A DNA stretch of 64,000 bases from Aequoribacter sp049615385 (GTDB lineage Bacteria > Pseudomonadota > Gammaproteobacteria > Pseudomonadales > Halieaceae), in assembly GCF_049615385.1 (NCBI RefSeq), contig NZ_JBMZFL010000003.1; one strand, given 5' to 3'. Under the pieces are notes generated by a model that did not search any database, was not told where the DNA came from, and saw only the letters and a list, made by a program, of their open reading frames with translations. Shown here piece by piece: positions 51,506-60,689 of the stretch. Position numbers and translations under genes: made by a program. Numbering within the stretch: position 1 is the stretch's first letter; every line of letters begins with the position of its first letter.

Positions 51506-52474
51506 TTAGACTTCGGCCAATAACACTGCGCGCACGGGGGCAGGGTGGCCTTCGACCGTTTTGCTGTGGTCAGTAGGGTCTAGAAACTGCTCGAGTGAGT
51601 GGAACTGCATCCAGTCGGTGCGGCGCTGTTCGGCGATCGATGTCTGATTCACGTCGACGGTTCGCGCATTTTTGAACCCCACCTTAGTCAGCCAGCTCTC
51701 TAGAGCCGCTGTGCTTGGCAGGCACCACACGTTGCCCATTCGAGCATAGCGGCCTGGCGGTACAAAAACCGTATCTCGGTCGCCCTCTACGACGAGTGTT
51801 TCTAGCACCAATTGCCCACCGGGCGCTAGACAGTCGCGTAATTGGGTCAGGTGATCAAAGGGGGAGCGTCGGTGATACAGGATGCCCATTGAAAATACCG
51901 AGTCAAAGGCTTTGATACGCTCGGGAATTGCTTCTACGCCCAGAGGTAAGACACTGATATTCGGTTTGCGCATATAGGTTTGTAGCGCCCAAAACTGCAG
52001 TACAAAGAGCGGGGTCGGATCGATGCCGATGACCTCACGTGCACCTTCCCCGAGCATCCGCCAACAGTGGTAGCCGCTACCGCAACCGATATCCAGAACG
52101 CGTTTGCCTTGCAGTGGTGCAAGGTGAGGGAGTACCCGATCCCATTTCCAATCGGAGCGCCACTCGGTGTCAATTTCTACGCCAAACACATTGAAGGGGC
52201 CTTTGCGCCATGGATGCAGTCCTTCTAGGGCTTGTTTTAGGGTGTCAATCATAGCGGGATTGGCCACAGGGCCTCGAACACCCACCGCCGACTCAGTCAG
52301 TATTTGCTCTGTAACGTCTAACGGCGGTAACGATGCTAAGGCTTGTTGCCAGCGCGCAAGATCGCCATAGCGGTGTGGATCCAGCCCCTGCTGGATTTGC
52401 TCGGGAAGCACTTCTGCCCAAGCTGCCAGGTCCGGGTCAAGTTTCCAGTTAAGAATTAAGTCGTCGTAGTTCAC
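51506..52474 (-). CDS. cmoB: CmoB, tRNA U34 carboxymethyltransferase
   Basis: A 322-residue SAM-dependent enzyme (E. coli CmoB: 323). It transfers a carboxymethyl group from carboxy-SAM to 5-hydroxyuridine at the wobble position of tRNA. Seen: FGVEIDTEWRSDWKWDRVLPHL, the SAM motif RVLDIGCGSGYHCWRML and VFSMGILYHRRSPFDHLTQL. Overlaps cmoA by four bases, in the usual order. Convergent with the Lon-type gene. Confidence 0.95.
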   Translation of the reverse strand: MNYDDLILNWKLDPDLAAWAEVLPEQIQQGLDPHRYGDLARWQQALASLPPLDVTEQILTESAVGVRGPVANPAMIDTLKQALEGLHPWRKGPFNVFGVEIDTEWRSDWKWDRVLPHLAPLQGKRVLDIGCGSGYHCWRMLGEGAREVIGIDPTPLFVLQFWALQTYMRKPNISVLPLGVEAIPERIKAFDSVFSMGILYHRRSPFDHLTQLRDCLAPGGQLVLETLVVEGDRDTVFVPPGRYARMGNVWCLPSTAALESWLTKVGFKNARTVDVNQTSIAEQRRTDWMQFHSLEQFLDPTDHSKTVEGHPAPVRAVLLAEV

Positions 52475-53202
52475 GCTTTTAAGGCCACGATCGAGGCAAA
52501 GTTAAAGCATTGGAACCAGACGTTAGCGTTGCCACAGCCAGCATCCAGCAGACGCTTGCGGTGCGTCTCTATGCTGTCGCGTATCAGAACGTTTTCGATA
52601 GCCGAGCGTTTTTGGGCGACCTCTAAATCGCTGTAACCGTTGCGGCGCTTAAACTCGTGGTGTAAATCCATATTCAGTTGGTCAAGATGGGGTTCGGTGA
52701 ATTCGACCTTCTCTGAAATGATAAGGATGCCGCCCGGGCGTAAACTTGCGACAAGCTTTTGAATGAGCGCGTCGCGTAACTCTGGGCGCACGAATTGCAG
52801 GGTAAAGTTCAATACGATGACCGAGGCGTTGTCATAATCTACAGCGGTGATGTCGTCGCAGCGCAGTTCTACAGGCGTCGTGTTGCTGTCGGTATCCAAA
52901 ACAGATCGGCAGCGTTCAATCATGGCCGTTGAGTTGTCGATGCCAATGATCTTGCAGCTGTCAGGTAGGGGTTGCTGGCGCATGGATAAAATCGACGCGC
53001 CCAGCGAACAACCCAAGTCGTACAGGTTGCTGTTAGGTTGGGCGTAACGCGCAGCCAATACCCCTGTCATGGCAATAATTGTGGGGTAACCGGGGACAGA
53101 CCGTTTGATCATATCCGGAAACACCGAAACAACCGATTCATCAAAGCGAAACGGTGCGATTTGATCCAGTGGCTCAGAGAATAAGTTATCTTTGTTGGAC
53201 AT
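52471..53202 (-). CDS. cmoA: CmoA, carboxy-SAM synthase
   Basis: A 243-residue enzyme (E. coli: 247) that makes carboxy-SAM from SAM and prephenate. Seen: FDESVVSVFPDMIKRSVPGY, the SAM motif LYDLGCSLGASILSMRQQ and IIGIDNSTAMIERC. Directly upstream of cmoB with a four-base overlap, so the carboxymethylation pathway for tRNA is complete here. Divergent from an aspartate-type aminotransferase. Confidence 0.95.
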   Translation of the reverse strand: MSNKDNLFSEPLDQIAPFRFDESVVSVFPDMIKRSVPGYPTIIAMTGVLAARYAQPNSNLYDLGCSLGASILSMRQQPLPDSCKIIGIDNSTAMIERCRSVLDTDSNTTPVELRCDDITAVDYDNASVIVLNFTLQFVRPELRDALIQKLVASLRPGGILIISEKVEFTEPHLDQLNMDLHHEFKRRNGYSDLEVAQKRSAIENVLIRDSIETHRKRLLDAGCGNANVWFQCFNFASIVALKA

Positions 53203-53287
53203 GATTTGTCAGTTCGGTTCGAAAGCGCGGAATGATATCATGAGCCACTTAAGGTCGTAATGGCCAGTATTTACATAAGGATTCGTC

Positions 53288-54478
53288 ATGTTAGCAACAC
53301 TATCGCGTTTACCGAAAGACAGTATTTTGGGATTGGCCGCGCTTGCCAGAGCCGATGAGCGGCCGAACAAAATTGATCTGACGGTGGGCGTGTACATGGA
53401 CGATAAAGGTCTCTGTCCAGTGATGCGCGCTGTGGAAGAGGCGCAGCAGCAATTGGTGCAGGCCGAGGTCTCTAAGGCGTATTTGCCTCCCCAGGGTGAT
53501 CCGACCTTTGTGGCTGAGATGCCCAAGCTTGTGCTCGGTGCTGGACATCGCGCGTTGATCGAGACCCGAACCGCAACGATCCAAACACCTGGGGGTTGCG
53601 GCGCTTTGCGCATTGCCTCGGAAGTGCTGGCAGTTGCAAATCCGTCAGCTGACGTGTGGTTGCCCAATCCAACCTGGCCTGTGCATGAACCGTTACTGGG
53701 CAGTGTTGGCTTAAAGTTCGAGCGTTACGAATATTATGACTACGCCACCCACAGCCTAAATTTCGAGCGTATGATGCAAGACTTGCAAGGTGTAAAGGCG
53801 GGCGATGCGGTGCTGTTGCACGGGTGCTGCCACAACCCCTGCGGGGCGGATTTAAACGCCGAGCAATGGCAGATCGTGGCCGATTTATTGCTCGAGCGCG
53901 GTGCGATTCCTCTTATTGACATTGCTTATCAGGGGCTGGGCGATGATTTAGAGCATGATGCTCTGGGTGTGCGTATGCTCGCCAGCCAGTTACCTGAGGT
54001 GCTTATTGCGGCGTCGTGCTCTAAAAATTTAGGCCTGTATCGTGAGCGGACAGGTGCCACGATCTTTGTGACTCAATCTGCAGAGCACGCCGAGACCGCC
54101 TTATCGCAGGCGCTTGGCGCTGCGCGCCGTTTGTACAGTATGCCGCCGGCGCACGGCGCCATTTTGGCCGGTAAAGTGCTGGCGGATGCTCACTTAAATG
54201 CGATGTGGCAGCAAGAGCTTCAAAGCATGACGCAACGCATTCAAGGCTTGCGTAATCAGCTGAGTGTGGCGCTCAGCGCGGCGACTGACCGTGATTTTAG
54301 TTTTGTCGCGCAAGAGAAGGGCATGTTTTCCTTTTTGGGCTTAACGCCTGCGCAGGTCTTGCAACTGCGTGAGGAGCAAGCCGTATACATGCTCGATTCA
54401 TCGCGTATCAACGTGGCAGGTTTAAAGGATGTGACGGTCGAGCCTCTAGCGCAGGCCATAGCGGGCGTGCTGCGCTAG
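53288..54478 (+). CDS. Aspartate/aromatic aminotransferase (class I)
   Basis: A 396-residue PLP enzyme of the AspC/TyrB type: ILGLAALARADERPNKIDLTVGVYMDDKG, AYLPPQGDPTFVAEMPKLVLG, LLHGCCHNPCGADLNAEQW, the cofactor lysine in SCSKNLGLYRERTGA and an end with RINVAGLKDVTVEPLAQAI. It makes aspartate or aromatic amino acids; both activities are common. Start behind aagga. Its stop overlaps that of the convergent uup gene by four bases. Confidence 0.9.
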   Translation: MLATLSRLPKDSILGLAALARADERPNKIDLTVGVYMDDKGLCPVMRAVEEAQQQLVQAEVSKAYLPPQGDPTFVAEMPKLVLGAGHRALIETRTATIQTPGGCGALRIASEVLAVANPSADVWLPNPTWPVHEPLLGSVGLKFERYEYYDYATHSLNFERMMQDLQGVKAGDAVLLHGCCHNPCGADLNAEQWQIVADLLLERGAIPLIDIAYQGLGDDLEHDALGVRMLASQLPEVLIAASCSKNLGLYRERTGATIFVTQSAEHAETALSQALGAARRLYSMPPAHGAILAGKVLADAHLNAMWQQELQSMTQRIQGLRNQLSVALSAATDRDFSFVAQEKGMFSFLGLTPAQVLQLREEQAVYMLDSSRINVAGLKDVTVEPLAQAIAGVLR

Positions 54479-56400
54479 TCCGAATCGAGCTCTAGCCAGC
54501 GCTCCATTTTTACTTCGAGCTCGGCTTGCAGGTCGGCCAAGGCTTGGGTCTTGGCCTGGACTTCGTCGTGGCCTTGCTGGTAGAAGCTGGGCTCCGCCAT
54601 CAAGTTTTCCAGCTCGGCAATTTGAGTTTCGAGCGTATCAATCTGCTCGGGCAGGACCTCCAGCTCGCGTTGCTCTTTGTACGACAGTTTGCGTTTGGGC
54701 GCTGGGGCCGATGCGCTTGGTGCTTGGACTGTAGGCGCCGGCGATTTCGAAGCTGAAATCTGAGGTTTAGCGGCTTCGGCGCTTTCGTCTCTACTGTTAG
54801 GGTCTAGTGCCTTGAGCTTAAACCCTCGTGCTTCCCAATTACTGAAACTGCCTGCGTGTTCGCTGACGCGACCGTCGTTTTCAACCACCAGTAAAGCGGT
54901 AACAGTATTGTCCATAAAGTCTCGGTCGTGACTTACCAGCAGGACCGTACCGGCAAAATTCAAAATTTGCTCTTCCAGTAGCTCCAGCGTTTCCATGTCG
55001 AGGTCGTTGGTGGGTTCGTCAAGCACCAAGACGTTGGCGGTTTGGGTAAACAGTCTGGCTAAGACTGCACGGTTTTTCTCGCCGCCTGACAAGGCGCCAA
55101 TGGGTGTGTTAGCCCGCTCTTTAGCAAATAAAAATTCGGATAAATAGGAGTAGGCATGGCGTTTGTGGCCGTTAATTTCCACAAACGATTGTCCGCCGCA
55201 CACGGCATCCATGAGGCTCATGTCAGGGTCAAGTTCGGAACGTAACTGATCCGAATAGGCGATTTCAAGTTTGGTACCAAGCGATACCTTACCCGTCGTG
55301 GGGGTGAGCTTGCCCAACAAGGTATTCAGTAGTGTCGTCTTACCGGCACCATTGGCGCCAACGATACCGATGCGGTCACCGCGCTGCACAATTAAGTTGA
55401 TGTCTCGCAGGATGGTTTTGTCGCCTAGGTGCACCGACGCGTGCTCTACTTCGACCACTCGCTTACCAGAGCTCTGGGCATCTCCGATGCTGAAAGAGGC
55501 CTTGCCGGTGATTTCACGCCGTTCGGAACGTTCTTTTCGCAAAGCTTCTAAGGCCCGCACACGCCCTTCGTTACGGGTACGCCGTGCTTTTATGCCCTGG
55601 CGAATCCAGACTTCCTCCTGCGCGAGTTTTTTGTCGAACTCAGCATTGGCCTTAGCCTCAGCGGCCTCCAAATGCTCTTTGTAGTTCAGGAAACCACGGT
55701 AGTCGCCCTTCCAGACCTTGATGTGTCCGCGGTCCAGCTCGGCGATGGTATCGGCAATCTGCTGCAAGAAGCGGCGATCGTGCGTCACTAAAACAATGGC
55801 GCCTCGAAATTCTTTGAGCTGCTCTTCTAGGAATTCGATGGTTGGTATATCGAGATGGTTGGTGGGTTCGTCGAGGAACAAAACATCAGGTTCTGATACC
55901 AAGGCTTTGCCCAGTGCGACTCGGCGCTTCCAGCCCCCGGAGAGTGATGCTAGTGTTTGCTCACCATCAACATTGAGCCGCGTCAGGGTTGCTTCGACTT
56001 TTTGCTGTAGGCGCCAGCCATCAGATGATTCGATGATCTCCTGAAGTTTTTGTAGACGTTCTAAGTCGTGCTCGGTCGCACGCATAGATAAGTGATGGTA
56101 TTCGGCCAATGCGGGACCGAGCTCGCCCAAGCCCTCGGCCACCACTTCAAAGCACGTCGCATCGCTCGCCTCAGGTAGATCTTGTTCGAGCATGCCAAGT
56201 TTAACGCTGGGTCGCTGCCAACGTTCACCACTATCGGCTTGCACTAACCCTGCCAGCAATTTCATTAAGGTTGATTTGCCAGCGCCGTTGCGCCCAAGCA
56301 AACCCAGGCGTTGACCCCGGGTAATAGTTAAGTCGATGTCGTCAAAAATCTGGTGGGTACCGTATTGCAGGCTGATATTGGTCAGTGTTAATAATGGCAT
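54475..56400 (-). CDS. uup: Uup, ABC-F ATPase
   Basis: 641 residues (E. coli Uup: 635). Two ATPase domains: GRNGAGKST with LSGGWKRRVALGKAL, and GANGAGKTT with LSGGEKNRAVLARL. A C-terminal coiled coil (LSYKEQRELEVLPEQIDTLETQIAELENLM) follows an Ala/Pro/Ser-rich linker, which separates Uup from other ABC-F members such as the EttA also encoded here. It acts at the ribosome or in DNA repair-related roles. Confidence 0.93.
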   Translation of the reverse strand: MPLLTLTNISLQYGTHQIFDDIDLTITRGQRLGLLGRNGAGKSTLMKLLAGLVQADSGERWQRPSVKLGMLEQDLPEASDATCFEVVAEGLGELGPALAEYHHLSMRATEHDLERLQKLQEIIESSDGWRLQQKVEATLTRLNVDGEQTLASLSGGWKRRVALGKALVSEPDVLFLDEPTNHLDIPTIEFLEEQLKEFRGAIVLVTHDRRFLQQIADTIAELDRGHIKVWKGDYRGFLNYKEHLEAAEAKANAEFDKKLAQEEVWIRQGIKARRTRNEGRVRALEALRKERSERREITGKASFSIGDAQSSGKRVVEVEHASVHLGDKTILRDINLIVQRGDRIGIVGANGAGKTTLLNTLLGKLTPTTGKVSLGTKLEIAYSDQLRSELDPDMSLMDAVCGGQSFVEINGHKRHAYSYLSEFLFAKERANTPIGALSGGEKNRAVLARLFTQTANVLVLDEPTNDLDMETLELLEEQILNFAGTVLLVSHDRDFMDNTVTALLVVENDGRVSEHAGSFSNWEARGFKLKALDPNSRDESAEAAKPQISASKSPAPTVQAPSASAPAPKRKLSYKEQRELEVLPEQIDTLETQIAELENLMAEPSFYQQGHDEVQAKTQALADLQAELEVKMERWLELDSD

Positions 56401-56538
56401 AAGGGTTCGCGAGTAAGAAAGCAGGCGTAGTTTACGCGTGCTGAGGGCACTTTACGAGGCGCATTTTATGCAAAAACCCACCCATTAGTATTCGGTTTCC
56501 GCTACTATTGGCGCCGTACGAATCGACAGGTAAGAATT

Positions 56539-57567
56539 ATGACTGCTCGGGCTAACGAACGCCTTATTGCCAACTGGTTGACGCTGTGTTGTCTGGTCAT
56601 TCTCGGAATGATTCTGCTCGGTGGTGTGACCCGCTTGACCCATTCGGGCTTATCGATGGTGGAGTGGCGCCCTCTTTTGGGTATTGTGCCCCCACTAACC
56701 GAAGCAGAGTGGATGCGCGTGTTCAATGAGTACAAACTGTCGCCTGAGTACCAATTAATCAATTTTGGTATGGACTTGGATGGATTTAAGTCCATCTTCT
56801 TGTACGAATATTTACATCGAGTATTAGGACGCCTGATAGGTCTACTGTATTTTTTGCCACTCGCCTATTTCTGGGTCAAGGGCCGAATTCCTGCCGATAT
56901 CAAAGGTCGCTTAGTGGTATTCCTGATACTGGGTGGGTGCCAGGGGCTATTGGGCTGGTACATGGTAAAGTCGGGACTGGTCGAGGACCCGCGCGTCAGT
57001 CAATATCGCTTGGCCGCGCACCTGGGCTTGGCGATCTTTCTGTATTGCTGCTTGGTATGGTTGGCGTTTGAACTGCATGCACGAGCGCGAGGCGTGCAAA
57101 AACGTATTCAAACCGTTGTATCCCCCTACGCTTTAGGTCTGGTTGTCTTGGTATTTGTTATGGCTTTGAGTGGGGCTTTGGTCGCTGGCACACGCGCCGG
57201 CTTTGCGTACAGCACCTGGCCGTTGATGGGTAACAGTTTTATCCCAGAAGGGCTGTACTCTATGACCCCGTGGTGGCGCTCGATTTTTGAAGACATTACT
57301 ACAGTGCAATTTAACCACCGCATATTCGCCTATTTTTTAATCGCACTGCTTGGCGCGTTTGCGGTACGTTTGTGGCGTCAGGGTATGGTGTTTCCAGCTG
57401 TTTTTGTGGTGGTCGCATTAACGGCTCAAGTATTGCTCGGGATATCGGCTTTATTAATGCATGTTCCTGTGGCCATTGGTGCTGCCCACCAAGTTGGCGC
57501 CGTAATCTTATTAACGGCCCTAATTTTTGCAGAGCGCTCTCTCGTTTGGTCTAACGCGAAGGTTTAG
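56539..57567 (+). CDS. ctaA: Heme A synthase (COX15/CtaA family)
   Basis: A 342-residue inner-membrane protein with about eight membrane segments. It has heme-binding and catalytic features of type-2 heme A synthase: GGVTRLTHSGLSMVEWRPLLG, EYLHRVLGRLIGLLYFLP and IPEGLYSMTPWWRSIFEDITTVQFNHRIFAYFL, and AAHQVGAVILLTALIF. It oxidises heme o to heme a for cytochrome c oxidase. It is separated from cox genes, which are not seen here. Its exact start is the ATG after aggtaagaatt. Confidence 0.9.
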   Translation: MTARANERLIANWLTLCCLVILGMILLGGVTRLTHSGLSMVEWRPLLGIVPPLTEAEWMRVFNEYKLSPEYQLINFGMDLDGFKSIFLYEYLHRVLGRLIGLLYFLPLAYFWVKGRIPADIKGRLVVFLILGGCQGLLGWYMVKSGLVEDPRVSQYRLAAHLGLAIFLYCCLVWLAFELHARARGVQKRIQTVVSPYALGLVVLVFVMALSGALVAGTRAGFAYSTWPLMGNSFIPEGLYSMTPWWRSIFEDITTVQFNHRIFAYFLIALLGAFAVRLWRQGMVFPAVFVVVALTAQVLLGISALLMHVPVAIGAAHQVGAVILLTALIFAERSLVWSNAKV

Positions 57568-57631
57568 GGTAAGGGCGATCGTACTTGGTGGCGGTCGCGC
57601 TATCTAAGGTCGCAATTGCACGGGAAGGGGA

Positions 57632-57865
57632 TTACACCCACTTGTCGGTGCTAAGATCGGTTCGGCGGCGCCCGCTGCTCTTTCTGCGGTCTTCTTTGGT
57701 CAAGTCAAAACGGATCGATTCTCGTCGATCCTTCATTAGACGTCTGTGGTAATAACGCCGCTCGGGACCGGTGTAAGCGACTGCTTCGCCTTGCTCTTCC
57801 TTTTTTACGCGGTCTTGCCAGCGAGAGCGCTGGCTGGCGAAAGTGGGCTGAAAATCATTAGACAT
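57632..57865 (-). CDS. Small basic protein with arginine repeats, lapD-linked
   Basis: A 77-residue protein with no membrane segment. Its middle and end are rich in arginine in a repeating pattern: TGPERRYYHRRLMKDRRESIRF, then KEDRRKSSGRRRTDLS. It looks like a small family found in gammaproteobacteria but I cannot name it. It starts 22 bp after the lapD stop, in the same direction, so it is likely the last gene of the lapG-lapD operon. Possible roles are nucleic-acid or acidic-surface binding; this is a guess from composition. Confidence 0.65.
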   Translation of the reverse strand: MSNDFQPTFASQRSRWQDRVKKEEQGEAVAYTGPERRYYHRRLMKDRRESIRFDLTKEDRRKSSGRRRTDLSTDKWV

Positions 57866-57886
57866 GAGCTCTACCTGTCGCTTGCC

Positions 57887-59896
57887 TTATTGATTAAATT
57901 CGATGGGCGCCTTGTCTTCGGTTACGCGATCTTCGTTCGCTGGTGTTTCGGACTCTTTGGACGGCGTTGGTGCAATGATATTGGTCACAGCTGGGCCGGT
58001 AAAGCCGTTCACACCGGTGCGCACCAAGGCTTTCCATTCATCAATGCTGGCCACGCCCTCTGAGAAGATACGAATATTCAGTGCGTCGAGTAACTCCACC
58101 AAATTGCGAACCAATTTTTGGTTGGCGGGGTTTTGCTGTATGTCTCTAACAAAGGCGCTGTCAATCTTTAAGTAGTCGACACCTACTCGATTGAGCTTAC
58201 CCATTTGAGCAATTTGGTATCCAGCGTGCTCGACGCCAAGTTTCACGCCCGAGTCTTTCAACGCTGTGGCCAGTTGCTTAAAGGCATCTAAGTTGCGGAA
58301 AACGACGGTCTCTTGGAACTCGATCCACAGTTTGCTGGCCCACATGTCGTCTTCTTTTAGGCGGCTGACCAACCATTCGGCGAAGCTATTGTCGGTCAGG
58401 GCAGAGAAGCTAAAGTTAATGCACACGTCCCGGCCCGTGACTTGAATTTTTTGCAGGGCAAGTTCGATAACGACCTTGTCCAAGTTTTGCGACAAGTTCA
58501 GTCGACTGACCCAAGGAAGAAAATCGGCCGCCGTATACTCATGATCGTCTAAGCCAATACGAACTGGCGCCTCGATGTGCACAAAATCGCCCTCGGCGTC
58601 CACCACGGGGAAATCACCCAGATAAAAGAGTTTCTCCGCGAACGCCCGGTCTAGAGTCTCACGCCATTGTCCGACGGTTTCGTTGGCGCTTGACACCTGT
58701 TCGGTAGAGACTTCGGTGAGTGTCATTTGCGGCACGGTTGCCGACTCATTCTCCGCCAAGCAGGCATCTAAGCACGTCAGCAGTGAGCCAATGGTATCTT
58801 TGTTTTTGACGGCGCAGGCAGAGCCCGGCATACGAATAACATCTTCTAAACCTTGCTGTACCACAACGTTCATCATGGTTTCGTGGATTTGTTGCCCGCT
58901 GAACTCAACGTCGTCTGTACTTGGACACAAAATAGCAAAGTCTGAGCCATTTAATCGTCCAGCACTCCAGCCTCCCATGCGCAAAGTGAGTCGGCGCAGT
59001 GCGAGACCCATTTCGCGGATGAGATTGTCCATCACCACGCGTCCTTGGGAGCGGTTAAGCGCGGCAAGATCCATAATTCGCACGAGGGCGAGTACGCCGG
59101 TCTGGTCTTGCCCTTGGCGCTTTAATTGTTCTTTTAATGTGCCTAAGAAGGGCTCTCGATTCATGAGCCCAGTAATTTTGTCTGTTTGACTTTCTAGGCT
59201 CCATTTTTCCAGTTTGCGCGCATCTTGTTGAAGAATTAGTCGGACCTTGTCGGCCAAGATATTCAAGGCTTCAGCGAGTGGCCGGTATTCCGCAATAGGT
59301 GGTAGGGGGCGCGTTTCGAATTGTCGGTTGGCGATGGCTTCGGCGTGGTCTTGAAGCGGCTTTAAGCCGCGCGTTTGCAATTTGATAAGTGCAAGTCCAC
59401 TAAATCCCAGTATTAACGACGCAACCGAACAAAATATCAGGATGCGCAGGATGTTGTCCCACAGCAAGCTACTAGCGAAGGTCGGGTCGGTTTCGATAAC
59501 AATGCGCTTCAGACTAGACCATTCACCGAGGATAAGCGCCTCGCCTTGTTCTGCGGTTAAGTGTAAAAGGGAACTGAACGCATCTGGTGTGCCACTGTCT
59601 AGCGAGCGCTGCCGCTGATAGACTACTTTGCCGCTGCCATCTTCGACTCGAATTAAGCTGTAGTGTCCGAGATCGAATTGGTTGTCCACGACTTTTTCAA
59701 GCTCTGGACCGCCGCCGCTAACACGGGCAAGCGCGCCTGCTAGAACGGCGGCAGCATCGCTATTTTGATCGTTGATTTGCTCTTGTAAATGCTCTCGAGT
59801 ATGCAGGGTGCTGAAAATCGAAATTCCGACAAAAACGGTCAGCATTGCTGCTACAACAATTAACCAAATGCGTTGGGTAAGTGACAGTGCAAGCAT
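57887..59896 (-). CDS. lapD: LapD-like c-di-GMP receptor (degenerate GGDEF-EAL)
   Basis: A 669-residue inner-membrane receptor. Two membrane segments (about 8-28 and 150-172) flank a periplasmic LapD/MoxY-N domain. A HAMP region, a GGDEF domain and an EAL domain follow. The GGDEF site reads GRLNGSDFAIL and the EAL start reads VHIEAPVRIG, so both enzymatic sites are degenerate, as in known LapD. Such proteins bind c-di-GMP and hold the LapG protease away from the adhesin. Two bases separate it from lapG, so they are translated together. Confidence 0.9.
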   Translation of the reverse strand: MLALSLTQRIWLIVVAAMLTVFVGISIFSTLHTREHLQEQINDQNSDAAAVLAGALARVSGGGPELEKVVDNQFDLGHYSLIRVEDGSGKVVYQRQRSLDSGTPDAFSSLLHLTAEQGEALILGEWSSLKRIVIETDPTFASSLLWDNILRILIFCSVASLILGFSGLALIKLQTRGLKPLQDHAEAIANRQFETRPLPPIAEYRPLAEALNILADKVRLILQQDARKLEKWSLESQTDKITGLMNREPFLGTLKEQLKRQGQDQTGVLALVRIMDLAALNRSQGRVVMDNLIREMGLALRRLTLRMGGWSAGRLNGSDFAILCPSTDDVEFSGQQIHETMMNVVVQQGLEDVIRMPGSACAVKNKDTIGSLLTCLDACLAENESATVPQMTLTEVSTEQVSSANETVGQWRETLDRAFAEKLFYLGDFPVVDAEGDFVHIEAPVRIGLDDHEYTAADFLPWVSRLNLSQNLDKVVIELALQKIQVTGRDVCINFSFSALTDNSFAEWLVSRLKEDDMWASKLWIEFQETVVFRNLDAFKQLATALKDSGVKLGVEHAGYQIAQMGKLNRVGVDYLKIDSAFVRDIQQNPANQKLVRNLVELLDALNIRIFSEGVASIDEWKALVRTGVNGFTGPAVTNIIAPTPSKESETPANEDRVTEDKAPIEFNQ

Positions 59897-59898
59897 GA

Positions 59899-60603
59899 TT
59901 AGTGCGTTTCCATAACAGGAAATCCTTGCGCTTCAAGTTTCGCGAGATAACGCTGGATTTGAGAAGGTTGATAATCGTCATCGGCTCGAAGTTCGTGCGG
60001 GTATCGGTAGTCAAAAGGCCGATAGGCCGCGACGGGGCGCAGGTCACTGCGGCGCTCTGCAGGAATGATTCGAGTCTCAATCGAGTCCAGGATAAGTGGT
60101 GTATTGTCGTCGCCGCACAGGCACAGCAAAACCGTGTGACTGATAGGATTGAACATGCTCGGTGTTGTGCCTTGTGCAACGGTATAAACGATCACAAGGC
60201 GTTCCGGATGAATACCCAGCATCAACAGGCTTAGCAATTTGGCCAGCGCAAAGTCTTCGGAATCACCTTGTTCGTTGTTAAAGAGCTCGGTGGGTGTTGC
60301 CCAATAATGGCTCTCGCCCCAACTGTCCATGTCGGATGCCAGCTGCGCAGAGCGGTTGACGTAGTCGTTAACACCTCGGAGCTTTAGCTCGAGAGGTTCG
60401 TTTTTGAGCTCGTTGATTTGATTTAACCAAGCACGTCCTTTGGCGTCTTTGACCTGACCTTGACTCAAAAGATTACTGCTTAGCAACGACCAATCGATAG
60501 ACGCGTAGGAGACGGAGGCGACGCCGAGGCAAAGGCCAGCGGCTGCAGAGAGCAGCAACTTCGGAAATTTGATGTATCGTCTCAAAGAGGTACGTGCCGC
60601 CAT
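59899..60603 (-). CDS. lapG: LapG-like periplasmic protease with Cys-to-Ser change
   Basis: A 234-residue BTLCP-family protein with an N-terminal hydrophobic signal (LLLSAAAGLCLGVASVSYA). The typical HYWATPTELF and the second-motif NPISHTVLLC and LILDSIE are present, giving H156 and D173. The nucleophile motif, normally GDCEDY, reads GDSEDF with S115 (codon TCC). So the canonical catalytic cysteine is missing. Without it the protein is probably a pseudoprotease, or uses serine. The start at ATG is preferred over an upstream TTG. The adhesin it would cut is not in the window. Confidence 0.88.
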   Translation of the reverse strand: MAARTSLRRYIKFPKLLLSAAAGLCLGVASVSYASIDWSLLSSNLLSQGQVKDAKGRAWLNQINELKNEPLELKLRGVNDYVNRSAQLASDMDSWGESHYWATPTELFNNEQGDSEDFALAKLLSLLMLGIHPERLVIVYTVAQGTTPSMFNPISHTVLLCLCGDDNTPLILDSIETRIIPAERRSDLRPVAAYRPFDYRYPHELRADDDYQPSQIQRYLAKLEAQGFPVMETH

Positions 60604-60689
60604 GTTGGTTGTCCGAACGCTGTCGTTAATCAAGCGATTTATCAGATGCTACCACGACTCGTTTGAATATGCATAGTTTGCCGGTTTTG

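Noticed and set aside
60604..60633. TTG start for lapG
   Set aside because: The downstream ATG gives a normal signal peptide; the extra ten residues are polar.
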